The notes: a model not told the origin generated them from the sequence alone. Shown: positions 1 through 9,267, counted from the first letter of the stretch. The stretch is DNA of 64,000 nt from CG2-30-36-16 sp964372115 (GCA_964372115.1 CAYJPN010000001.1:124001-188000), one strand, 5' to 3'. A program made the numbers and translations.

Positions 1-992
1 AGACTTACAGCGCCCTGCTCGGCAATTGTATCCTCATTCACCTTTAAAATTTCTACCTTTGCTGCATTACTATACGAAACGACTCCTCTTTCGAAATAGC
101 TGCTGCTTCCGCTAATATTTGTAAGAGCGTCGGAAATATTGCCACCGGTACAAGACTCGGCTACGGAAATGGTCATTTGCCTTTCTTTTAGTAACCTTGC
201 AATTACGTTTTCAAGAGGCTCGTCATTGGTGGTAAAAATATATCTGCCGGCTTTCGCTCTAATTTTTTGTTCAATTTCAGTTATTTTATTTTTTGCGGCT
301 TCTTCGTTTTTTTCATCAACAGTAATACGGAGTTTAACCCCGTACTGACTTGGAAGAAACGCAAGTTTCGCTCCGTTTACTAATTCTGTAATATTCCCGA
401 GTTTTTCGTAAAGACTTGATTCGGGAATACCGGTAGTTTGTAGTGTTTTCATTTTTATTATTGATGACGTCTGCCCGACAAGAGCCTGCAGTTGAGGTAT
501 TATATAGTCATCCATCATCGCCCTCATCTCGTAGGGGACGCCTGGCATGATAATAAATATTTTATTATCCTTTTGAATCCATAACCCGGGGGCAGTGCCG
601 TACTGGTTATGAATTACTTTTGCAATTTCGGGAACAAGCGCCTGATTTTCATTTACCTTTGTAACCTCGCGTCCTCTCCGTGTAAATAAACTTTTTATAT
701 TTTCGAGAACTTCATTGTTTTCGATTAAAGAAGTATTAAAAAACTTTACAATACACTGGCGCGTAACGTCATCATGAGTCGGGCCTAAACCCCCGGTAAT
801 TAAAACTACATCGTATTTTTTAAAACACCTGTCGAATTCTGCTAATATTTCGCCTTCATCGTCACCCACAACAGAAGTGCTTTTTAGCTTTACCTGAATT
901 GCCGTAAGTTTTTCGCCAATAAATGCAGCATTAGTATTTAGGGTTTGACCAATAAGTATTTCGTCCCCAATTGTAATAATATGTGCATTCAT
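1..992 (-). CDS. cinA: CinA-family protein (MoCF domain plus NMN amidase domain), 3' end outside window
   Basis: The reading frame runs off the left edge; about 330 residues are visible. The N-terminal part (about residues 4-170) is a molybdopterin-binding MoCF-like domain with the typical opening GDEILIGQTLNTN and the loop ITGGLGPTHDD. From about residue 275 the C-terminal amidase domain begins with the diagnostic AESCTGG. In this family the C-terminal domain hydrolyses nicotinamide mononucleotide and the N-terminal domain is linked to ADP-ribose pyrophosphatase activity, so the role is pyridine nucleotide recycling. ATG at 992 is chosen because a GGAAAG lies about a dozen bases upstream; an in-frame GTG seven codons earlier is possible. 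It is last in the purC-DUF971-pgsA-pgpA-cinA series, 33 bases after pgpA. Identity is clear; only the end is missing. Confidence 0.93.
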   Translation of the reverse strand, partial: MNAHIITIGDEILIGQTLNTNAAFIGEKLTAIQVKLKSTSVVGDDEGEILAEFDRCFKKYDVVLITGGLGPTHDDVTRQCIVKFFNTSLIENNEVLENIKSLFTRRGREVTKVNENQALVPEIAKVIHNQYGTAPGLWIQKDNKIFIIMPGVPYEMRAMMDDYIIPQLQALVGQTSSIIKMKTLQTTGIPESSLYEKLGNITELVNGAKLAFLPSQYGVKLRITVDEKNEEAAKNKITEIEQKIRAKAGRYIFTTNDEPLENVIARLLKERQMTISVAESCTGGNISDALTNISGSSSYFERGVVSYSNAAKVEILKVNEDTIAEQGAVS

Positions 993-1025
993 CTCAGAAT
1001 TTTCACTTTCCACTGTTAAAAAATT

Positions 1026-1478
1026 TTATGCCAAAATATATAAAAATAAGTGAACAATAATTAACGAATAAATAGCGGCAGCAATATCGTCTGCCATTAT
1101 TCCCAACCCACCCGCAAATTTTTCAAACCGTTTTGCCGGGTAGGGTTTTATAATATCCAATAAACGCCAAACAAAAAATGCAATCAATGAAATCCATAAA
1201 ACTTTCGGGAGAAATAAAAGAGATATCCACATGCCAACCACTTCATCAATAGTACACTCTGACGGATCTTTGCCATATATATCTTCAAATTTGTTCCCGA
1301 TATTGATGCCATACAAAGTAAAAAGAATTATCAATGGAATCAATACTTCGGGCTTTTCAAAACCAGGAATTGCATAAATAATTAATGCCGCCAAACTGCC
1401 GAATGTACCGGATGCAAATGGTATAAATCCGGTATAAAAACCGCTCCCAAATAATTTTTCAAAAAAATTAATCTTCAC
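1026..1478 (-). CDS. pgpA: Phosphatidylglycerophosphatase A
   Basis: This 150-residue membrane protein matches PgpA, which dephosphorylates phosphatidylglycerophosphate to phosphatidylglycerol in the inner membrane. Family landmarks are the N-terminal FASGTFGSL, the central DPSECTIDEVVG with acidic residues for metal binding, and the C-terminal LGIMADDIAAA (usual form GILADD). Hydrophobic segments lie between these. Its start overlaps the end of pgsA by 11 bases, so the enzyme that makes phosphatidylglycerophosphate and the one that dephosphorylates it are probably translationally coupled. Length is slightly below the usual 160-170 residues but all motifs are present. Confidence 0.93.
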   Translation of the reverse strand: MKINFFEKLFGSGFYTGFIPFASGTFGSLAALIIYAIPGFEKPEVLIPLIILFTLYGINIGNKFEDIYGKDPSECTIDEVVGMWISLLFLPKVLWISLIAFFVWRLLDIIKPYPAKRFEKFAGGLGIMADDIAAAIYSLIIVHLFLYILA

Positions 1479-2064
1479 TATTTAATAACTTGCCAATCAG
1501 TTTTCTGTTTTTGTAAATATAAGTAATACCTGAATGAAATGTTATCAATGTAATGGCAAGCATCGAAAAAAAGATTAAATTTTCATCCAATAAAGCATCA
1601 AATATTTTTTCGTTGCCTGTATATATTGAGGGTGTATTTTTAACGACATAAAGAATTAAAAGATAATAAAGAAAAACCATTTGAATAAAAGTTTTCCATT
1701 TAGCGTAATAGCTTGTTGGAATTGTAAAATCCCGGTAATCAGCGTAAGCTCTTAAAGCGGTAATTACAAAATCTCTAAAAAGAATTACCATAACCATCCA
1801 TAATTCAACATAACCGATAAAAACAAATCCCAAAAACGCAGCCGATACTAAAATTTTATCTGCCAACGGATCCCAGAACTTTCCCCAGGCAGTTATGTAA
1901 TTAAATTTTCGCGCAAGCCATCCGTCGTACCAATCGGTTAACGCTGCAATAATATAAATACCGAGAGATATTTGTTTCATTAGCGGGTCAGCGGAAAGAA
2001 AGAAAAACAAAAAAACCGGGGTTAGAATAATTCGTAATACTGTTAGCTGATTTGGTAATAACAT
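1468..2064 (-). CDS. pgsA: CDP-diacylglycerol--glycerol-3-phosphate 3-phosphatidyltransferase
   Basis: This integral membrane enzyme of 198 residues carries the full CDP-alcohol phosphatidyltransferase signature at residues 44-69: DG-x2-AR-x8-G-x3-D-x3-D, seen as DGWLAR followed by GKFWDPLAD. It makes phosphatidylglycerophosphate from CDP-diacylglycerol and glycerol-3-phosphate. Among CDP-alcohol transferases, PgsA is preferred over phosphatidylserine synthase because the gene is coupled to pgpA. An insertion around residues 140-155 (IYTGNEKIFDALLDEN) lengthens a loop before the last membrane helices. It sits 12 bases after the DUF971 gene in the same transcription direction. Confidence 0.93.
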   Translation of the reverse strand: MLLPNQLTVLRIILTPVFLFFFLSADPLMKQISLGIYIIAALTDWYDGWLARKFNYITAWGKFWDPLADKILVSAAFLGFVFIGYVELWMVMVILFRDFVITALRAYADYRDFTIPTSYYAKWKTFIQMVFLYYLLILYVVKNTPSIYTGNEKIFDALLDENLIFFSMLAITLITFHSGITYIYKNRKLIGKLLNSED

Positions 2065-2076
2065 ATTTTGTTTTAG

Positions 2077-2370
2077 TTATACTTCGGCAATTTTTACTAA
2101 GTATGGGTATTCGTATATGCCTGTGCTGTGTCCGTCTTTCCATTTTATTTGTAAAGCATAATTTCCAACTAAAGTTAAATCAGCTACTTTTGTTTGAGAT
2201 TCTAAAAACAAAGGGATAAATGTTTTTGATTCGTGCAATTTTTCCGTAATACAAGAAGCACATGGGCACAATCGTCTCAATTTAGTCAGTGGGATTATAC
2301 TTTCTTCATTATCTTCCCACTTTATTATCAGCTCTTTCTCTTCCGATATTTTTAACTGTTTTGGTTTCAA
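2077..2370 (-). CDS. DUF971 protein (gamma-butyrobetaine hydroxylase-like N-terminal domain)
   Basis: This 97-residue protein is a stand-alone DUF971 domain, the zinc-binding N-terminal domain also found in gamma-butyrobetaine hydroxylase-like proteins. Three cysteines at positions 35, 37 and 40 (CPCASC) sit where the family has its metal-binding cluster, and the C-terminal HSTGIYEYPYL matches the usual SGIY segment. In many bacteria such proteins are encoded beside iron-sulphur carrier genes, but here the neighbours are purC (4-base overlap at its start) and pgsA, so context gives no precise role. Function unknown. Confidence 0.85.
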   Translation of the reverse strand: MKPKQLKISEEKELIIKWEDNEESIIPLTKLRRLCPCASCITEKLHESKTFIPLFLESQTKVADLTLVGNYALQIKWKDGHSTGIYEYPYLVKIAEV

Positions 2371-3278
2371 TCTTCTATCGTAAGTCCGGTTAATTTATAT
2401 AATACTTCAAGATATTTTTTACTGGTTTTCTGAATGATATCTTCCGGGATAACCGGGGGGGGCGGTTGTTTGTTAAAACCTACCGATAAAAGATAGTCAC
2501 GGATAAACTGTTTGTCATAACTTTCTTGAGCCCTTCCTTTTTCATATTTATCCAAAGGCCAGAAACGGGAAGAGTCAGGGGTTAAAACTTCATCAACAAG
2601 TATTATATTATTTTCGAAATAACCGAATTCCATTTTTGTATCTGCTATTATAATTCCTTTTTGAAGAGCGCGAGTAGAAGCTTTTTTATAGACTTCCAAT
2701 GCGGCATCTCTAATAACATTTACTGTCGTTTCGTTAGTTAACTCAACTGCTTTGCCAATTGATATGTTTTCATCATGAAAACCTATTTCAGCTTTTGTAG
2801 ATGGAGTAAATAACGGTTCGGTTAATTTTTCCGATTCCGTCATTTCTTCCGGCAGTCTTACACCCGATATCGCCCCGGTTTCCTTATAATCATTCCAGCC
2901 GGAACCCGAAATATATCCTCTAACGATACATTCGATTGGAATTACATCTGCTTTTTTCACAAGCATTGATCTGCCGTCAAGAACATTTCGGTATTCTAAA
3001 CACTCACCAGGAAATTTATCCACGTTCATCGAAATAACATGATTTGGAATTATCTCTTTTGTAAAGTTAAACCAGAATTCGGATATTTTTGTTAATACCT
3101 TTCCTTTAAAGGGAATTCCTTGAGCCATTATAACATCGAACGCAGAAAGCCTGTCGGTTGAAACTATAAGGTAGTAATCACCAACATCGTATATATCCCT
3201 AACTTTGCCTCTTTTAACAAGTTTAAGTGAAGGGAAATTTGTCTGTAAAATTATTTGTGGGTTCATAAATTCTATCAT
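2367..3278 (-). CDS. purC: Phosphoribosylaminoimidazole-succinocarboxamide (SAICAR) synthase
   Basis: PurC joins CAIR and aspartate with ATP in purine synthesis. At 303 residues it belongs to the longer form of the family rather than the roughly 240-residue E. coli form. Recognisable segments are RGKVRDIYDVG near the N-terminus, STDRLSAFD, VDKFPGECLEYR, IECIVRGYISGSGW, and FEYGYFENNIILVDEVLTPDSSRFWP with the catalytic and nucleotide residues. The start could instead be the internal Met at 3266 (MNPQII); neither has a strong ribosome binding site. It is the first gene of the minus-strand series ending in cinA, and the 300 bases upstream probably contain the promoter. Confidence 0.95.
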   Translation of the reverse strand: MIEFMNPQIILQTNFPSLKLVKRGKVRDIYDVGDYYLIVSTDRLSAFDVIMAQGIPFKGKVLTKISEFWFNFTKEIIPNHVISMNVDKFPGECLEYRNVLDGRSMLVKKADVIPIECIVRGYISGSGWNDYKETGAISGVRLPEEMTESEKLTEPLFTPSTKAEIGFHDENISIGKAVELTNETTVNVIRDAALEVYKKASTRALQKGIIIADTKMEFGYFENNIILVDEVLTPDSSRFWPLDKYEKGRAQESYDKQFIRDYLLSVGFNKQPPPPVIPEDIIQKTSKKYLEVLYKLTGLTIED

Positions 3279-3578
3279 TATTATGATTTAAATATAATCA
3301 GACTAACCCGATATTTCAAATTTGTAATGATTATTTAACATAAGGATTATTTGCTGAATCTATATTGTTGAAAAAACGAAACTATTAGTTGTATATATGG
3401 GAATATTTTAAACACCTAAGAGAATAAAATATTTGACGCTGTTATTATCATATTATAATACACCCAATAAAATGAGACATTATCTGGAAAAAATAAAACT
3501 TTTAATATTGCTTATAAACAATAATAATTTCTTGGTATAAATATTGCTAAATATATTTCGATGATAAGATAGGTAATC
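3279..3578. other. Intergenic region between divergent purC and a small membrane-protein gene
   Basis: These 300 AT-rich bases separate two divergently read genes and must hold promoters in both directions. I see no open frame of note, no tRNA-like segment and no PurR-type palindrome that I could defend. Confidence 0.4.
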
Positions 3579-3791
3579 ATGGTACATCCTCCGCCTGTCA
3601 GTAAAAAAGATGAGGTTAAAAATTTTAGAGCCTCATTGAAAAGTGGAACTAAGCCGCGAGGTAAAAAAATGATGTTTGTAATAGTCGGAGCAATTCTGCT
3701 CTACGTAGTTTACGAAGGAATATCAGCCATTGTAAACGCCCCCGAAGGTTGGGAAGATGATGATGGTTTTCATATTGGAAAACGTCAATAA
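3579..3791 (+). CDS. Small single-pass membrane protein, unknown function
   Basis: This 70-residue frame has a basic N-terminal half (KKDEVKNFRASLKSGTKPRGKK), one hydrophobic segment (about residues 31-48, MFVIVGAILLYVVYEGISAI) and an acidic, glycine-bearing tail (PEGWEDDDGFHIGKRQ). By the positive-inside rule the N-terminus should stay in the cytoplasm. A strong intrinsic terminator 40 bases downstream and the unidirectional isolation support expression as a separate gene. No family was recognised. It could be a spurious frame, but the membrane layout and terminator argue against that. Confidence 0.55.
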   Translation: MVHPPPVSKKDEVKNFRASLKSGTKPRGKKMMFVIVGAILLYVVYEGISAIVNAPEGWEDDDGFHIGKRQ

Positions 3792-3830
3792 ATTTCCGCA
3801 ATTAAAGGTCCTTCCACAAGAAAAAAATTA

Positions 3831-3864
3831 GCGCTGCTTATAGCTGAAAACAGCGCAATTTTTT
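3831..3864. terminator. Bidirectional intrinsic terminator
   Basis: GCGCTG at 3831-3836 pairs with CAGCGC at 3851-3856. It is followed by TTTTTT on the plus strand and, on the minus strand, by TAATTTTTTT. It therefore serves both the small membrane-protein gene (plus) and the beta-CASP nuclease gene (minus), whose stop codon lies within the T run. Confidence 0.8.
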
Positions 3865-5260
3865 ATAATTCAAGCTTTTGACCGGATACCGGGTACTGTA
3901 CCGAAGAATATCCCCTGCTAACTAATTCTTCCCTAAATGGCACTGACTGTTCTTCCTCACCATGAACCAGGAAAATATTTTTTAACACTTTAGGAGGAGA
4001 AAGTTTTAAATATTCAAGCAGGTCATTTTTATCGGCATGACCCGAAAAATAATCCATTTGTTTTATTTCGCATTTTACTTTAAAAACATCATCCAAAATA
4101 CTTACTTCTTTTGCTCCATCCATTAATTTACGCGCTAATGTATGTTCGGCTGCATAACCAACAAATAAAAGCAGATTGTTAGAATCTTGTATATTATTAC
4201 GCATATGATGTAATATACGGCCTGCTTCCGCCATACCCGAAGCGGAAATAATCATAAACGGACCGGGCACACTGTTAAGCTCTTTTGATTCCTCAACATC
4301 CCTAATATATTTTAGCCTTTCGAACCCGAAAGGATCATTTTTGTCATGCATAAAAATTCTGTTTGTTTCCCGGTCAAAGCATTCAGGGTGCATACGAAAA
4401 ACTTCGGTTGCTTTTACTGCGAGAGGGCTATCGACATAGATCGGGAAAGCCGGAATTCTACCTTCCTCCCAAAGTTTATGTAAAATATAAACAAGAGCCT
4501 GCGTTCTTCCAACCGCAAAAGCGGGAATAATTATTTTCCCTTTTCTATCCACAACATTTCGGATAGTCATCGCTAATTCTTCTTCTACTTCTTCAGGATC
4601 GGAATGCACACGGTTACCATATGTTGTTTCAATAACAATTGCATCAAGTTCTCTTAAGATATCAGGATCTCTTAATATCGGCATATTTTTTCTTCCGATG
4701 TCTCCTGTAAAACCAAGACGGGTTTCTTTTCCGTTTTCATTTATTTCAAGCAGTATTCCCGAGGAACCGAGAATATGGCCTGCATCCCGAAATGTTGCCA
4801 ACACTCCCGGGGCAACTTCAATTCGTCTATTGTATTGGACACCAATAAATTGGCTCATCGCCTGATCAACATCCTCCTCGGTATACAGAGGTTCAAATAA
4901 TACTTTGCCATCGCGCTTACGTTTTTTATTTACCCACATTACATCTCGAACTTGAATATGCGCAGAATCCCTGAGCATGATTTGACATAAATCTAATGTG
5001 GCTGTGGTCGTATAAATGTGACCTGTAAATCCCCGCCTTACAAGTGAGGGTATGTTTCCGCTGTGGTCTATATGAGCATGGGTTAAAAGAAGTATATCAA
5101 TTTCGGATGGATCTATTAAAAAATTTCGATTTTTTTCAAATGCTTCTTTTCTGCGTCCCTGAAACATTCCGCAATCAACTAATATTTTTTTGCCGTTTAC
5201 TAATAAAAGATGCTGTGAGCCTGTAACTTCGCGGGCAGCACCCAAAAATTGAATTTTCAA
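3863..5260 (-). CDS. Beta-CASP metallo-beta-lactamase-fold RNA nuclease (CPSF73/YSH1-like)
   Basis: This protein of 465 residues has the metallo-beta-lactamase HxHxDH motif at residues 61-66 (HAHIDH), later metal-ligand motifs (DAGHILGS, FTGDIG), and the beta-CASP insert with its A, B and C motifs (IIETTYGNR, PAFAVGRTQALV, SGMAEAGRI, YFSGHADKNDLL, VHGEEE). The family includes the eukaryotic 3'-end nuclease CPSF73 and bacterial and archaeal RNA exo- or endonucleases of COG1236. Cytoplasmic, two zinc ions. Length is typical for the bacterial stand-alone form without KH domains. It stands alone between a bidirectional terminator and a 144-base gap. Confidence 0.88.
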   Translation of the reverse strand: MKIQFLGAAREVTGSQHLLLVNGKKILVDCGMFQGRRKEAFEKNRNFLIDPSEIDILLLTHAHIDHSGNIPSLVRRGFTGHIYTTTATLDLCQIMLRDSAHIQVRDVMWVNKKRKRDGKVLFEPLYTEEDVDQAMSQFIGVQYNRRIEVAPGVLATFRDAGHILGSSGILLEINENGKETRLGFTGDIGRKNMPILRDPDILRELDAIVIETTYGNRVHSDPEEVEEELAMTIRNVVDRKGKIIIPAFAVGRTQALVYILHKLWEEGRIPAFPIYVDSPLAVKATEVFRMHPECFDRETNRIFMHDKNDPFGFERLKYIRDVEESKELNSVPGPFMIISASGMAEAGRILHHMRNNIQDSNNLLLFVGYAAEHTLARKLMDGAKEVSILDDVFKVKCEIKQMDYFSGHADKNDLLEYLKLSPPKVLKNIFLVHGEEEQSVPFREELVSRGYSSVQYPVSGQKLEL

Positions 5261-5404
5261 TTTTATTCTCCGGTAATGTGATTAAATAAAAAACAAACTT
5301 AATATTTTTATTGGTTCGAGAGAAGTTTAAAAACAATTTTGCCGGCAAGTTTGTTGATGAGTTTAGCAAACATATAAACCGACTACATATTATTCATATC
5401 TATT

Positions 5405-6964
5405 TTAATTGTTGTTTAAAAACTCCGCTGCTCCGTCAGCGCAATTCTCCCCATCAATTGCTGCTGAAACTATTCCACCGGCATAACCGGCACCCTCTCC
5501 AGCCGGAAATAATCCTTTAATTTCTGCATGCATCGATGTTTCTCTAACACGGGGAATTCGCACCGGTGAACTTGTACGGCTTTCAACCCCAACTAATAGA
5601 GCATCGCTTGAATTGTAACCGCGCATTTTTTTATCAAACACAAACAGCGCTTCTTTTAAATTTTTTGTTATAAAATCGGGCAATTTTTCATGTAAAGGCG
5701 CAGCAGTTAATCCCGGTATATAAGAGGAATCCGGCAATGTCCTACTTGTTTTTCCTTTAATAAAATCTGAAACAAGTTGAGCCGGTGCTTTTTGAGTTCC
5801 GCCGGCAAGTTCAAAAGCAAGCTGCTCTAATTCCTGCTGAAGTAACAGACCTGAAAAAGGATGCGAATTAGAATATTTTTGCCAATCTTTTTCACCAATA
5901 GCTACAACAAAACCGCTGTTGGCAAACATCGAATCGCGCCGGCTTACCGACATACCGTTAACCACAACTTCACCCGGTGCGGTTGCTGCTGGAACAATTA
6001 TCCCACCGGGACACATACAAAATGAGTAAACTCCCCTTTCGCCAATATTACAAGCCAGAGAGTATGTGGCGGCTGGTAAATTTTTATCAAAACTCTTCGA
6101 GTGATATTGAATCTCATTTATCAATTGCTGCGGATGTTCAATTCGAACACCCATCGCAAATGGTTTCGGTTCTATTAAAATATTTTTTTTGTGAAGAAGG
6201 TAATAAATATCTCTCGCCGAGTGACCCGCAGCGAGTATAAGCGCATCTGCTAAAAACTCATCACTATCGTTTACTTGCACACCTTTAATTGTATCGTCTT
6301 CAATAATAAAATCAGTTACCCTGCTGTTAAAATTAATTTCTCCACCGCAGCGCAAAACGGTTTCGCGTATTGACTGAACAATTTTAGGAAGTTTATTTGA
6401 TCCGATATGCGGATGTGAATCGATAAGTATATCATCAGAAGCGCCGTGCTGTACAAGAATATTTAATGTTTTTTTTATGTTACCGCGTTTTGAAGAGCGG
6501 GTATACAGTTTGCCATCGCTATAGGCTCCTGCACCCCCTTCCCCAAAACAGTAATTTGAATCGGGATTAACTTCAAAGTTTTGCAGCAATGTTTTTAAAT
6601 CCCTTCTGCGGGATTGTACATCCTTACCTCTTTCGATTACAATTGGTTTTATATTTAACTCAATCAAACGAAGGGCGGCATACATGCCTGCTGGTCCAAA
6701 GCCAACTACAATGACCTTTTTATTACCGGTTATAGGATTATAAACAGTCTCTCTCGATTCAGCATGAGGAGTTTCGTTTATGAAAACATCTGCCAATAGA
6801 CTATAAAGGGGTTGTCTTTTTCTTGCGTCAACAGATCTGCGTTTTATTACTACAGAGGTTATGTCGGCTGGATGAATATTTAGTTTTGCAGCGGCTTCAA
6901 TAAGCTGTGCATCATAACTAAATGCCTTTGCAGGCAGCAATGATATTTCAATTTCTTTACGCAT
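5405..6964 (-). CDS. Uncharacterised FAD-dependent dehydrogenase (COG2509 type)
   Basis: The 519-residue protein begins with a short alpha/beta domain (residues 1-80, with the VIKRRSVDARKR segment typical of this family) followed by an FAD-binding Rossmann fold with VVGFGPAGMYAALRL and the ribose-binding glutamate in VIERGKDV at about residues 85-115. Further landmarks are CFGEGGAGAYSDGKLYTR, a second dinucleotide-contact ILAAGHSARD, and the C-terminal FAD motif GLFPAGEGAGYAGGIVSAAIDG. Proteins of this type are widely conserved; the electron donor and substrate are unknown. It is monocistronic as far as can be seen, with the SDR gene 67 bases upstream in the same direction. Confidence 0.85.
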   Translation of the reverse strand: MRKEIEISLLPAKAFSYDAQLIEAAAKLNIHPADITSVVIKRRSVDARKRQPLYSLLADVFINETPHAESRETVYNPITGNKKVIVVGFGPAGMYAALRLIELNIKPIVIERGKDVQSRRRDLKTLLQNFEVNPDSNYCFGEGGAGAYSDGKLYTRSSKRGNIKKTLNILVQHGASDDILIDSHPHIGSNKLPKIVQSIRETVLRCGGEINFNSRVTDFIIEDDTIKGVQVNDSDEFLADALILAAGHSARDIYYLLHKKNILIEPKPFAMGVRIEHPQQLINEIQYHSKSFDKNLPAATYSLACNIGERGVYSFCMCPGGIIVPAATAPGEVVVNGMSVSRRDSMFANSGFVVAIGEKDWQKYSNSHPFSGLLLQQELEQLAFELAGGTQKAPAQLVSDFIKGKTSRTLPDSSYIPGLTAAPLHEKLPDFITKNLKEALFVFDKKMRGYNSSDALLVGVESRTSSPVRIPRVRETSMHAEIKGLFPAGEGAGYAGGIVSAAIDGENCADGAAEFLNNN

Positions 6965-7031
6965 TTAAGCTGTCCTCTATTTATGGGGAAAAACCGCCGT
7001 TAAATATTCAAATATTTATAAGATAAATATT

Positions 7032-7820
7032 TCATATTCCTTTTACCCAACCGCCATCAACAACCAAAGTATTACCCGTAATGTACCCGGCATGCTGGGA
7101 TGCAAGAAAGGACACCGCCGCAGCAATTTCTTCCGGTCTGCCGAGCCGATTCATTGGGACTGCTTTAGCCATCTCACTAATAATTTCTTCGTGGGAGACT
7201 CCGCTTGCTTTCGCGCGGTGAACTGCGAGATCGTAAAGACGATTTGTTAATGTATAGCCAGGGGCAATATTATTAACCGTAATATTAAATTTCGCAACTT
7301 CATTACTTAAAGATTTGGCAAGACCAATTACGCCGCTTCGAAAAGAGTTTGATAACATCAGGTTATCAATCGGTTGTTTTACTGAAACGGATGTGATATT
7401 GATTATTCTTCCCCATTCACGAATTATCATATCGGGAACAACTAAAGTGGAAAAACGAACCACGCTCATTAATACTTGCTCAAAAGCTGAAGCCCAGTCT
7501 TCATCTTCCAGATCGCGAAAGTAACCAGGAGCCGGACCGCCGCAATTGTTTACAAGTATATCAATTTTTTCAAACTGCTTTTTAACTACCTCAACAGTTT
7601 TTTCAATGTCTTTTGTTTTGTGAAGGTCGCAAACACACCAAATCGGTTCGGAATTATATTTTTCTTTTATCTCTTTTGCGGTGGTTATCAAATCTTCTTT
7701 ATTGCGTGAACAAATTGCAACCTGGCAGCCTTCAGCGGCAAGAGATTCGGCTATCGCTTTTCCGATACCTTTACTGGAAGCCGTAACCAACGCCGATTTT
7801 CCTTTTAATCCAAGATCCAT
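7032..7820 (-). CDS. SDR-family protein with atypical active site
   Basis: At 262 residues this has the fold signatures of short-chain dehydrogenases: ASSKGIGKAIA (cofactor loop), NNCGGPAPG (usual NNAG), the catalytic serine in INITSVSV, and the C-terminal SFLASQHAGYITGNTLVVDGGW. The YxxxK catalytic pair is absent: where relatives have YNASKAGVIGL this protein has SNSFRSGVIGL, so Tyr is Ser and Lys is Arg. This matches the SDR subgroup described as beta-ketoacyl-reductase-like without a perfect catalytic tetrad. Activity as a normal reductase is therefore doubtful. The frame is intact. Confidence 0.85.
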   Translation of the reverse strand: MDLGLKGKSALVTASSKGIGKAIAESLAAEGCQVAICSRNKEDLITTAKEIKEKYNSEPIWCVCDLHKTKDIEKTVEVVKKQFEKIDILVNNCGGPAPGYFRDLEDEDWASAFEQVLMSVVRFSTLVVPDMIIREWGRIINITSVSVKQPIDNLMLSNSFRSGVIGLAKSLSNEVAKFNITVNNIAPGYTLTNRLYDLAVHRAKASGVSHEEIISEMAKAVPMNRLGRPEEIAAAVSFLASQHAGYITGNTLVVDGGWVKGI

Positions 7821-7993
7821 TGTTACCTCAAAAAATGTAAAACTTTTTCGCTAATTTAAGAAAGAGTGTATGGATTTAAAAATTATTATGCAATAGATTA
7901 AAAATAAATTTAACATTAATTTTTTGCTAAAATTCCGAAAAATTGAGCAGTCTTATTATTTATATTTTAAATTTCTTTTGGCAGAACTGGCAT

Positions 7994-8030
7994 AAAAAAA
8001 CCTTCGATGTTTTCGCGCATCGAAGGTTTT
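7994..8030 (-). terminator. Intrinsic terminator of ackA
   Basis: CCTTCGATG at 8001-8009 pairs with CATCGAAGG at 8018-8026, with an 8-base loop. On the minus strand the stem is followed by TTTTTTT, 20 bases after the ackA stop. The same stem recurs downstream of pgk. Confidence 0.85.
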
Positions 8031-8049
8031 ATTTATTTCAATTTGTGGT

Positions 8050-9267
8050 TTATTTTACAACAGGTTTTTCTTTCTGAATACCCTTTACGATGTCTGCCGT
8101 ATCAAGAGCAATTACAAGTTCTTCATTTGTAGGAATACGGAGAACAGCAACCTTTGAAGAATCGGCTGAAATAATTTCTTCTTTACTATTATTTCTTGTC
8201 CCGTCCAATTCAATACCGAGAAAACCCATTTCTTTACAAACTTCTTCTCGCACTTCAGATGAGTTTTCGCCAATACCGCCGGTAAAAACAAGCGCGTCAA
8301 GTCCACCCATCGCTGCGGCGTAAGCCCCGACATATTTTTTAATTTTGTAGTTGAAAATATCAAACGCATAAGTTGCACGTTTGTGTCCTTCTTTTACAGC
8401 AGTTTGTATTTCACGCATATCACTCGACTCACCGCTTATACCGATTAGACCGCTATGTTTATTGAGAAGTGTTTGAGCTTCACTGAGCGATAAGCCTTCT
8501 TTACCCATTATATAAAGAATAAGTGACGGATCGAGATCACCGCTTCTGGTTCCCATCAATAAGCCTTCAAGAGGCGTAAAGCCCATAGTGGTATCCATCG
8601 ATAATCCATTTTTAACTGCAGCCATAGAACAGCCGTTACCAAGATGAGCGGTTACGATTTTTAGATCTTCATATTTTTTGCCAAGTTTTTCGGCAGCTAC
8701 CTGCGATACATAACGGTGTGATGTTCCATGAAAACCATATCGTCTTATTTTATACTTTTTATAGAGCTCGAAAGGAATACCATACAAATAAGATTTAGGG
8801 GGCATTTTTACATGAAATGCCGTATCGAAAACACCGCATTGAGGTTTGCCCGGAAGTATACGCGTAACAGCCTGTATACCCTTTATATTTGGTGGATTAT
8901 GCAGTGGCGCGAGCTCAATGTTTTCTTGAAGTACTTTCATTACTTCATCGGTAAGCAACACGGAACCTGAAAAACTTTCACCGCCATGTACAACTCGATG
9001 CCCTATGGCGTCAATATCCTCTTTGTCGTCAATTACGCCATGATTTTTACTAAGCATCACGCCGAGCACATATTCAATTGCAATTGTATGATCTAAAATT
9101 TCGCCGACTATTTTTATGTTATCGCCATCGTAGCGAAAGTGAGATAAAATAGCGCTGCTCATACCGATGCGTTCAACAACACCTTTAGCAAGCGCTACCT
9201 GTTCTTCAGTATCAAAGAATTGATATTTAATTGAAGAACTTCCGCAGTTTAATACTAATACTTTCAT
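8050..9267 (-). CDS. ackA: Acetate kinase
   Basis: AckA interconverts acetyl phosphate plus ADP with acetate plus ATP, a substrate-level ATP step in fermentation. The 405-residue length is standard. The ASKHA fold begins MKVLVLNCGSSSIKYQ; other landmarks are HRVVHGG, the catalytic-region FDTAFH, YGFHGTSHRYV, TAHLGNG, and the nucleotide-binding FTGGIGENS. No phosphotransacetylase gene is visible in this window, so its partner lies elsewhere. It has its own terminator and lies 27 bases after the 3-hydroxyacyl-CoA dehydrogenase gene, suggesting joint transcription. Confidence 0.97.
   Translation of the reverse strand: MKVLVLNCGSSSIKYQFFDTEEQVALAKGVVERIGMSSAILSHFRYDGDNIKIVGEILDHTIAIEYVLGVMLSKNHGVIDDKEDIDAIGHRVVHGGESFSGSVLLTDEVMKVLQENIELAPLHNPPNIKGIQAVTRILPGKPQCGVFDTAFHVKMPPKSYLYGIPFELYKKYKIRRYGFHGTSHRYVSQVAAEKLGKKYEDLKIVTAHLGNGCSMAAVKNGLSMDTTMGFTPLEGLLMGTRSGDLDPSLILYIMGKEGLSLSEAQTLLNKHSGLIGISGESSDMREIQTAVKEGHKRATYAFDIFNYKIKKYVGAYAAAMGGLDALVFTGGIGENSSEVREEVCKEMGFLGIELDGTRNNSKEEIISADSSKVAVLRIPTNEELVIALDTADIVKGIQKEKPVVK

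Noticed and set aside
5977..6240. Plus-strand frame of 87 residues opposite the FAD dehydrogenase
   Set aside because: It is antisense to a well conserved gene and has no recognised domain.
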